From MED-G16 sp964467915 (GTDB lineage: Bacteria > Bacteroidota > Bacteroidia > Cytophagales > MED-G16): a stretch of DNA of 40,897 nt. The notes beneath the pieces are model-generated. The model was not told where the DNA came from. It was given only the letters and a program-made list of their open reading frames with translations, and ran no database searches. A program made the position numbers and the translations under genes. Below, in pieces: positions 35,629 through 40,897 of this stretch (position 1 is the stretch's first letter; each line of letters opens with the position of its first letter). Location: contig CAYXSW010000017.1 of assembly GCA_964467915.1 (NCBI GenBank), forward strand, positions 1 through 40,897, written 5' to 3'.

Positions 35629-36741
35629 ATGAAAATAGGTATTCCTAAAGAAATTAAAAACAACGAATTTAGAGTTTCAATCACCCCTTTAGGTGTAAGA
35701 GAATTAGTATCTAATGGGCATGAAGTTTTTATTGAAAAAAACGCCGGACTAAATTCAAGCTTTACTGATCAAGAGTATATTAATGAAGGAGGGAAAATAT
35801 TAAATGATAATAAATCTGTTTTCAAAATTTCTGATCTAATATTAAAGGTTAAAGAACCCATAGAAGAAGAATATAGCCTAATAAAAAAAGACCAAATTGT
35901 ATTTACTTACTTTCACTTTGCTTCTCATGAGCCACTTCTTGATGCTATGATTGAAAGCAAATCAATATGTATAGCATATGAAACTGTTGAAGACAATAAA
36001 GGAAATTTACCATTACTAGTTCCAATGTCAGAAGTAGCAGGAAGAATGGCCACCCAAGAAGGTGCAAAATATCTTGAGAAGCCAATGGGAGGTAGAGGAA
36101 TTTTATTGGGAGGTGTTACGGGAGTTGAACCTGCTAAGGTTCTAATAATTGGTGGTGGCATATCAGGTACTGAAGCAGCAAAAATGGCAATAGGACTAGG
36201 TGCTAATGTTACTATTTTAGATACAAATGACAAAAGAATTGAAGAGCTTAAAAAACTTTTTGGAAACAAAGCAAGCTACATAAAATCAAATAAAGATGTA
36301 ATTGAAAAAGAGTCAATTAGCAGTGATTTAATTATTGGTGCAGTTCTTGTTGCTGGTGCTAAGGCTCCAAAGCTTATTTCTAAAAGTTTATTAAAAAAAT
36401 TAAAACCAGGCTCTGTATTAGTTGATATAGCAATTGATCAAGGTGGGTGCTTTGAAACCTCAACTCCTACAACTCATGAAAATCCTGTATTTACTATTGA
36501 TAATGTGCTTCATTATTGTGTTTCTAATATGCCAGGAGCAGTGCCTTACACCTCAACTTATGCCTTAACTAACAGAACATTACCCTATCTTATTGAAATA
36601 GCTAATAAAGGCTGGAAGATGGCATCAAAAGAAAATTCAGAAATAAGAACAGGAGTTAATGTGATTTCAGGTAAAGTAGTAAATAAAAATGTTTCAGAAG
36701 CATTTAATAGAGAGTATTTTAATATTACCTCTTTGATTTAA
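35629..36741 (+). CDS. ald: Alanine dehydrogenase
   Basis: Alanine dehydrogenase interconverts L-alanine and pyruvate plus ammonia using NAD. The 370-residue protein starts MKIGIPKEIKNNEFRVSI. It has KVKEPIEEEY, FTYFHFASH, AYETVED, the Rossmann motif IIGGGISGTEAAKMAIGLGANV, and the C-terminal VSNMPGAVPYTSTYALTN, all diagnostic. Length is normal. The frame is open to a TTG at 35620, but the family N-terminus and the promoter position support 35629. It is divergent from the fused E1, and both are amino-acid/2-oxoacid catabolic. Its TTAA stop is shared with the next gene on the minus strand. Confidence 0.96.
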   Translation: MKIGIPKEIKNNEFRVSITPLGVRELVSNGHEVFIEKNAGLNSSFTDQEYINEGGKILNDNKSVFKISDLILKVKEPIEEEYSLIKKDQIVFTYFHFASHEPLLDAMIESKSICIAYETVEDNKGNLPLLVPMSEVAGRMATQEGAKYLEKPMGGRGILLGGVTGVEPAKVLIIGGGISGTEAAKMAIGLGANVTILDTNDKRIEELKKLFGNKASYIKSNKDVIEKESISSDLIIGAVLVAGAKAPKLISKSLLKKLKPGSVLVDIAIDQGGCFETSTPTTHENPVFTIDNVLHYCVSNMPGAVPYTSTYALTNRTLPYLIEIANKGWKMASKENSEIRTGVNVISGKVVNKNVSEAFNREYFNITSLI

Positions 36742-37181
36742 TTATATTTTGGTATATAATCTAGAAAAGTAAAAGATTCAACATCCCAATTATATTCACA
36801 AATTATATGTTCTATCCCATTTGATAACATTAAGTATTTGCTCCTATAGACTTTATTATAAACTGCTACCTGATTTAAATTTGATCTGTTGAGATTTAAC
36901 TTATAAGATTTACATTCTACAACCATGAAATTATTCATACTTCTATCTAAAACAATAATATCTGCCCTTTTGTCTAATTTATTATATTTTAGTGAAGATT
37001 CAGTCTTAATTAATCCCTTTGGGTATTTAAGATCATTAACCAAATGACTAACTAAATTCTGCCTAACCCATTCTTCAGGAGTTAATATTAATTTTTTCTT
37101 TCTTAAAAAATCAAAAACATAGGTTTTAGAATTGATTGTCTGAAGCTCTATATTTTGATCGGGAATATTAAGGTTAATCAT
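36738..37181 (-). CDS. Small HsdR N-terminal-like PD-(D/E)xK nuclease-fold protein
   Basis: The 147-residue protein looks like a stand-alone HsdR_N_2 domain (the endonuclease domain at the N-terminus of type I restriction subunits). It has Glu61, Asp74 in KRADIIVLDR, and Glu89-x-Lys91 in MVVECKSYK, the PD-(D/E)xK arrangement, followed by QVAVYNK. No helicase, HsdM or HsdS gene is present, so it is not a restriction system here. By recollection such single-domain proteins are common in Flavobacteria. Its ATG overlaps the MFS gene stop by 4 nt. Nuclease activity is inferred only. Confidence 0.82.
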   Translation of the reverse strand: MINLNIPDQNIELQTINSKTYVFDFLRKKKLILTPEEWVRQNLVSHLVNDLKYPKGLIKTESSLKYNKLDKRADIIVLDRSMNNFMVVECKSYKLNLNRSNLNQVAVYNKVYRSKYLMLSNGIEHIICEYNWDVESFTFLDYIPKYN

Positions 37182-38467
37182 TTTTTAATTTTTGTAAAAA
37201 TCAAAAATATAAGTCCAATTATAAAAAAGGACATTAGAGCAAGAATACTAGTTCTCATACTTCCAGTTAATTGCTCAATATAACCATAAGAAAAAGTTCC
37301 AATTACAACTGAGATGTTATAAGTAATAGCATAAAAGTTAAAGAAAGAGGCATTATCATTACTGTCGGGAGGAATTAATTTTGAAAATGTAGATCTTGAC
37401 AAAGACTGAATACCCCCCATTAGAATTCCAACACCTAATGCTAATAAATAAAATTGATTTTCATTTGTAGTGTAATAAGCTGAAAAACATATCAAGACCC
37501 AACAAATATTCATCACAACCAAAGAAAATTTATTACCTTTTAATTTTGATATATAAGCAAAAAAGTAAGCACCAAATATAGCTATGATCTGAATTATTAA
37601 AATAGTCATAATTAACTTAGACTGTTCTAATTTTAATTCTTTATCACCAAAGTAAGAAGCAATAAGCATAATTGTTTGTACTCCCATACTATAGAAAAAA
37701 TATGAAAATAGATATAATTTTAAATCTCTAATATTTTTTATATAATTCCATGCTTTGATTAACTCATTGGCTCCAAATAATAAAATCTTTTTTGATAAAT
37801 TAATTTTATTAGATTTTTCTGGAATAAAGTAGAGAGTTAACTGAGAAAACAATACCCACCAAATACCAACTAGTAAAAAAGTAAATTGAGTAGCATTTTT
37901 CGAATCGGTAAAACCAAAATAATCATAATTTTGAATCAACACTAAACATATAATTAGAAGAATCACACTTCCTACATACCCAAAACTATAACCTCTTGCA
38001 CTTACTTTATCAAAATCTTTTGGCTTAGATATTTCTGGTAAAAAAGCATTATAAAAAACTAAACTTCCCGTAAATCCAATACTAGCTAAAACAGAACATA
38101 TAATTCCAAATTCGACATTATAACCTTCAAAAAAATACAATGACATACAAGATAAAGACCCCATATACATAAAAAGTCTTAAGAAAAATTTCTTATTTCC
38201 AGAATAATCTGCTATCCCTGATAGGATTGGTTGAAAAAATGTCAATAATAAAAAAGAGAATGAAAGAGAGTATGAATAAAGTACGGAGTTAACTATGTTA
38301 ATCCCAAAAAAGCTTACAATATCTGACCCAGAATCACTTGTAGTCACAGAATTATAAAAAATAGGAAATATTGCAGTAGTTATTACTAATGAGTAGACAG
38401 AATTAGCCCAGTCATACATACACCAGGCATTGATTTTTTTATTATTTGAACTTAAACTTTGAATCAT
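37178..38467 (-). CDS. MFS transporter, UMF1 (Atg22-like) family
   Basis: The 429-residue protein has about twelve hydrophobic segments. It begins with NAWCMYDWANSVYSLVITTAIFP, the hallmark of the UMF1/Atg22 branch of the major facilitator superfamily. GIADYSGNKKFFL lies between TM2 and TM3, GGIQSLSRSTFSKLIPPD in the second half. Atg22 exports amino acids from yeast vacuoles, but the bacterial substrate is unknown. It is 32 bp downstream of the exbD gene and overlaps the nuclease-fold gene by 4 nt. Confidence 0.9.
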   Translation of the reverse strand: MIQSLSSNNKKINAWCMYDWANSVYSLVITTAIFPIFYNSVTTSDSGSDIVSFFGINIVNSVLYSYSLSFSFLLLTFFQPILSGIADYSGNKKFFLRLFMYMGSLSCMSLYFFEGYNVEFGIICSVLASIGFTGSLVFYNAFLPEISKPKDFDKVSARGYSFGYVGSVILLIICLVLIQNYDYFGFTDSKNATQFTFLLVGIWWVLFSQLTLYFIPEKSNKINLSKKILLFGANELIKAWNYIKNIRDLKLYLFSYFFYSMGVQTIMLIASYFGDKELKLEQSKLIMTILIIQIIAIFGAYFFAYISKLKGNKFSLVVMNICWVLICFSAYYTTNENQFYLLALGVGILMGGIQSLSRSTFSKLIPPDSNDNASFFNFYAITYNISVVIGTFSYGYIEQLTGSMRTSILALMSFFIIGLIFLIFTKIKK

Positions 38468-38499
38468 AATTTAAATAAGAAATTAGCCTCTTATTTAAA

Positions 38500-38961
38500 T
38501 TAAATATCTATCGACTGGACAGAACTATAAAGAATTTTTCTAGCATTAGCATCTCTGAGCTCTTGTTGAACATCAGAAACAATTCCCATCTTTGATTCAA
38601 CATCAACCTTCAAGGACATGGTTATCTGATCCCTTTCAGCTTCATTCAACTTGTCTTTTTCTTGGTTAACAAATTGTACTATTTCATCAACCTCAACAAA
38701 AACATCATTAACCTGAATTTTTGGTTCTTTACCAAATAAATTACTTTGTTTTGGCTCTCCTATATATATATAACTAACTAGAGACTTTCTCTCTAGTTTA
38801 GATAATTGAGCAGCCTTAGGTAGCTTCTGTTTAACTAAAATATCAGTCTCCCTTAGTACTGTAGTTACCATAAAGAAAAACAATAACATGAATATTATAT
38901 CAGGCAAAGCAGCAGTAGGAATATCCTGAGAAGTATTAGATTTTTTTCCAAATTTAGCCAT
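38500..38961 (-). CDS. ExbD/TolR-family biopolymer transport protein (second copy)
   Basis: ExbD proteins form the stator-type proton channel with ExbB and energise TonB. The 153-residue product has a short cytoplasmic start, one membrane helix with the proton-carrying Asp21 in ALPDIIFMLLFFFMVTT, and a periplasmic domain with a stretch from KIQVNDVFVEVDE to QQELRDANARKILYSS. It begins one base into the stop of the preceding ExbD (TAATG type). Two different ExbD proteins in tandem is the usual arrangement in Bacteroidetes. Confidence 0.93.
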   Translation of the reverse strand: MAKFGKKSNTSQDIPTAALPDIIFMLLFFFMVTTVLRETDILVKQKLPKAAQLSKLERKSLVSYIYIGEPKQSNLFGKEPKIQVNDVFVEVDEIVQFVNQEKDKLNEAERDQITMSLKVDVESKMGIVSDVQQELRDANARKILYSSVQSIDI

Positions 38962-39599
38962 TAATTTACAATTTTATTAGGTTCAGCAATTGAGATAGCA
39001 CGTGGTATACCCTGTCTAGCAGCCAAGTATTTTTTATCTTGAATTGGATCATCTCTGTCAAGTTGTAAAAACTCAGAAGCAGATAAGCCTATCCTTTCAC
39101 CATAAACATCGTTATATGCTGCATTTACTTGATCTAGAACTTGAACATATAATTCATATGAAGTACCCCTATCAGCCTTAAAAGAAACTATTGCTGTTTT
39201 TGGATCATCTGAAGAATCTACCTTTCTACCATTCAAAGAAATATAAGATTTCATAGAAGCAGGCAAGCTATTGTATATTGCAACACCTTCTTCACCTGGA
39301 CTACCAAAATTTAAAATAAAACCCTTTACCATCTCTCTTAATTCAAAAACATCTGTTAATGGTTCATCCTCCACCAATAACTTATCTTGAGAATTAGCTA
39401 AAATCTTAAATATATTTCTAGCATTTTCAGTAACCTCAGGTGGTGGTTGATTAGGATCAGGTTTAGGAGGTAATAACATAGCAATACCTTTATCATTTGC
39501 TATAGTTGTAGTCACCAAAAAAAATATTAACAGAAGAAAAGCTATATCAGCCATTGATCCATTAGGAATTTCCGCAGTAGGTCTGTTTTTTCTAGCCAT
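38961..39599 (-). CDS. ExbD/TolR-family biopolymer transport protein (first copy)
   Basis: The 212-residue protein has one membrane helix with Asp18 in GSMADIAFLLLIFFLVTT. A periplasmic domain longer than the usual 100-110 residues follows, with PPKPDPNQPPPE, LLVEDEPLTDVFELREMV and IVSFKADRGTSYELYVQVLDQVNAAY. The last part matches the ExbD fold; the inserted segment of about 50 residues (NFGSPGEEGVAIYNS... and after) is extra. It overlaps the upstream small membrane gene by 8 nt and the second exbD by 1 nt. Confidence 0.92.
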   Translation of the reverse strand: MARKNRPTAEIPNGSMADIAFLLLIFFLVTTTIANDKGIAMLLPPKPDPNQPPPEVTENARNIFKILANSQDKLLVEDEPLTDVFELREMVKGFILNFGSPGEEGVAIYNSLPASMKSYISLNGRKVDSSDDPKTAIVSFKADRGTSYELYVQVLDQVNAAYNDVYGERIGLSASEFLQLDRDDPIQDKKYLAARQGIPRAISIAEPNKIVN

Positions 39600-39930
39600 T
39601 TTTTAAAGATTTGGTAACCTCAGAGTAGATAATTCCAGAAAGAGCTAAACCAACTAACATGTAAACAAGTATCAATATTCCACCAATAAATTTAGAAAGA
39701 GAAGCATCTACTCCAAATTCACTGTAACTAGAATAAACTTCACTACCAGAAAGTAACCAGGCTATTAAAAATAACACAAGAATAGAGCCTAATCCAATCC
39801 CAGTACCTATTAATGATTTAGGGTTTTTTGAAGCTATCCACAATGGAAAACCAATAGCTAAAACTGCTCCCACCATTACCATTCCGTAACCGAAATATAA
39901 AATAACATCAACTAGATCTAATAATATCAT
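39592..39930 (-). CDS. Small three-TM membrane protein of the exb operon
   Basis: The 112-residue protein has three hydrophobic segments (about residues 10-32, 44-60 and 81-101) joined by short loops, and no other domain. It lies between exbB and the first exbD, with 1 nt and 8 nt overlaps. Proteins of this shape are often found at this place in flavobacterial exb operons. Function unknown; it may be an accessory part of the channel complex. Confidence 0.8.
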   Translation of the reverse strand: MILLDLVDVILYFGYGMVMVGAVLAIGFPLWIASKNPKSLIGTGIGLGSILVLFLIAWLLSGSEVYSSYSEFGVDASLSKFIGGILILVYMLVGLALSGIIYSEVTKSLKNG

Positions 39931-40772
39931 TATTTAGAAAGTTTGTTTTTAACTAAAATATCAACCAATGATATAGAAGCATCTTCCATAGTATTAACCA
40001 AAGAATCTATTTTAGATACAAGGTAATTGTAAAATAATTGTAGAATAACAGCAACAATCAAACCACCAACTGTCGTAAGAAGTGCAATCTTAATACCCCC
40101 TGCAACAAGGGAAGGAGATACATCTCCAGCTTCTGCTATAGCATCAAATGCTCCAATCATACCTATTACAGTACCCATGAAACCAAGCATTGGTGCAAGT
40201 GAAATAAATAAAGATATCCACACCATACCTTTTTCAAGTTTTCCCATTTCAACTGAACCATATGATATAATTGACTTTTCAACCATATCAATACCCTCAG
40301 ATGCTCTCATAAGACCCTGAACAAATATAGAAGCTACAGGACCTCTTGTGTTTTTACAAATTTCTTTTGCTGATTCAACACCACCTTTACCAGAAAGTGC
40401 ATCATCAATATCTGATAATAATTTTTTTGTGTTAGTAGTGGCAAGGTTTAGAGTTATAATTCTTTCAATAGCTACTGCAAGACCTAGAATTAGACATAAT
40501 AAGACAATCCCCATAAATTGCCATCCTCCTTGGATAAATTGTTCTTTAATAGCATAATGAAAAGATTGTGACTCTTCTACTACCTCTTCAATTTCTACTT
40601 CTTCAACAAATTGAACAGTATTCATTATTTCAGTTGCAGAATCAACAATAACTGCTGATGAAGTATCATCTTGCATTTCTTCAATGCCCAATTGATCTTC
40701 ATCTTGTGAATAAGTAACATTTGACAAAGTCAAGAGACTAAATGTCAATATTAATGTAAATAATTTTTTCAT
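39930..40772 (-). CDS. exbB: MotA/TolQ/ExbB proton channel family protein
   Basis: The 280-residue protein has a signal peptide (MKKLFTLILTFSLLTLSNVTYS) and an acidic periplasmic stretch (about residues 23-70, very rich in Glu and Asp). Three TM segments follow (about 82-104, 185-205 and 225-250). The ExbB core is clear in GLMRASEGIDMVEKSI, LAPMLGFMGTVIGMIGAFDAIAEAG and ALLTTVGGLIVAVILQLFYNYL. With the ExbD proteins it would energise TonB-dependent uptake or a TolQR-like system; no tonB or tolA is in the window. It is first in the operon. Confidence 0.94.
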   Translation of the reverse strand: MKKLFTLILTFSLLTLSNVTYSQDEDQLGIEEMQDDTSSAVIVDSATEIMNTVQFVEEVEIEEVVEESQSFHYAIKEQFIQGGWQFMGIVLLCLILGLAVAIERIITLNLATTNTKKLLSDIDDALSGKGGVESAKEICKNTRGPVASIFVQGLMRASEGIDMVEKSIISYGSVEMGKLEKGMVWISLFISLAPMLGFMGTVIGMIGAFDAIAEAGDVSPSLVAGGIKIALLTTVGGLIVAVILQLFYNYLVSKIDSLVNTMEDASISLVDILVKNKLSK

Positions 40773-40804
40773 AGTTAACTGTGTTATTTTAATATAGAAT
40801 TTTT

Positions 40805-40812
40805 CAAAAATA
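40805..40812 (-). promoter_or_regulatory. Predicted -7 promoter element for the exb operon
   Basis: The minus-strand octamer TATTTTTG matches TAnnTTTG and ends 32 bp before the exbB ATG, implying a leader of roughly 27 nt. The same octamer stands before nqrA and tsaD. The rest of the sequence to the window edge is AT-rich, without another gene that I can support. Confidence 0.45.
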
Positions 40813-40897
40813 AAGATTTCGTTCTAATATAAAAATTATAATATAAATTTTTACGATTGAAATTTTTGCACAAACTCATTCTTTAATAAATAGTAGA

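Noticed and set aside
35925..36269. A 114-codon minus-strand frame inside ald
   Set aside because: Antisense to the Rossmann region of alanine dehydrogenase; composition is that of a mirrored reading frame.
36738..37181. Remnant of a type I restriction-modification system
   Set aside because: No hsdM, hsdS or helicase sequences adjoin, and the small frame is intact and overlapped neatly by its neighbours, so it is a stand-alone gene.
1..40897. CRISPR array, insertion sequence or prophage
   Set aside because: I saw no regularly spaced repeats, no transposase or integrase motifs and no phage structural genes anywhere in the window.

Overview
The window looks like chromosomal DNA of a marine, streamlined member of the Bacteroidota (Flavobacteriales-like). 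The base composition is strongly AT-rich (I estimate around 30% G+C). The -7 promoter element TAnnTTTG, typical of Bacteroidetes, recurs in front of genes. There is a type IX secretion (T9SS) sorting domain, lipoproteins with acidic surface-export-like residues after the lipobox cysteine, a fused E1 alpha/beta 2-oxoacid dehydrogenase, and a Na+-translocating NADH:quinone reductase. No phage, transposon, CRISPR or plasmid genes are visible. Genes are tightly packed, with many 1-14 nt overlaps and almost no room for terminators between convergent genes.

Layout. 1-5385 (minus): nqrABCDE followed by a DUF502 membrane protein and a partial rhodanese, with nqrF absent from its usual place. 5467-8625 (minus): fabH, a long MORN-type repeat protein and cmk, overlapping each other. 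8655-11243: an SRAP-fold protein that has lost its catalytic residues (minus), divergent from pyruvate dehydrogenase E2 and hslV (plus). 11290-15927 (minus): a secreted-protein operon of a VPS10/BNR repeat protein, a DUF1080 protein and a putative surface metallopeptidase lipoprotein. 15980-20130: rsmE (TTG start), tRNA-Lys(TTT) on the minus strand, a second VPS10/BNR protein and a TPR/SH3-like membrane protein. 20127-24803: an SDR oxidoreductase, a PLP-dependent trans-sulfuration enzyme and a large T9SS type B cargo protein. 24838-28256 (plus): an overlapping stress-type operon (hypothetical, MscS, MsrB lipoprotein, CrcB, aldehyde dehydrogenase). 28243-30095: smpB and tsaD (minus), back to back with the RNase P RNA gene (plus). 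30184-32990 (plus): a 34-residue small ORF coupled to a DUF255/YyaL protein, then a lipoprotein. 32992-37181: fused E1 (minus) divergent from alanine dehydrogenase (plus), then an orphan HsdR_N-like nuclease fold (minus). 37178-40772 (minus): an UMF1-type MFS transporter and an ExbB-X-ExbD-ExbD proton-channel operon.

Most genes are core metabolism, translation and envelope functions. I see no clear new multi-gene defence or mobile system. The observations I rate highest are the degenerate SRAP protein, the unclassified HELAH-motif surface lipoprotein in the secreted operon, the interlocked TTAA stop codons at convergent gene ends, the small ORF sharing TAATG with the DUF255 gene, and the nqr operon without nqrF. 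All functional calls come from reading motifs by eye; no database search was run.
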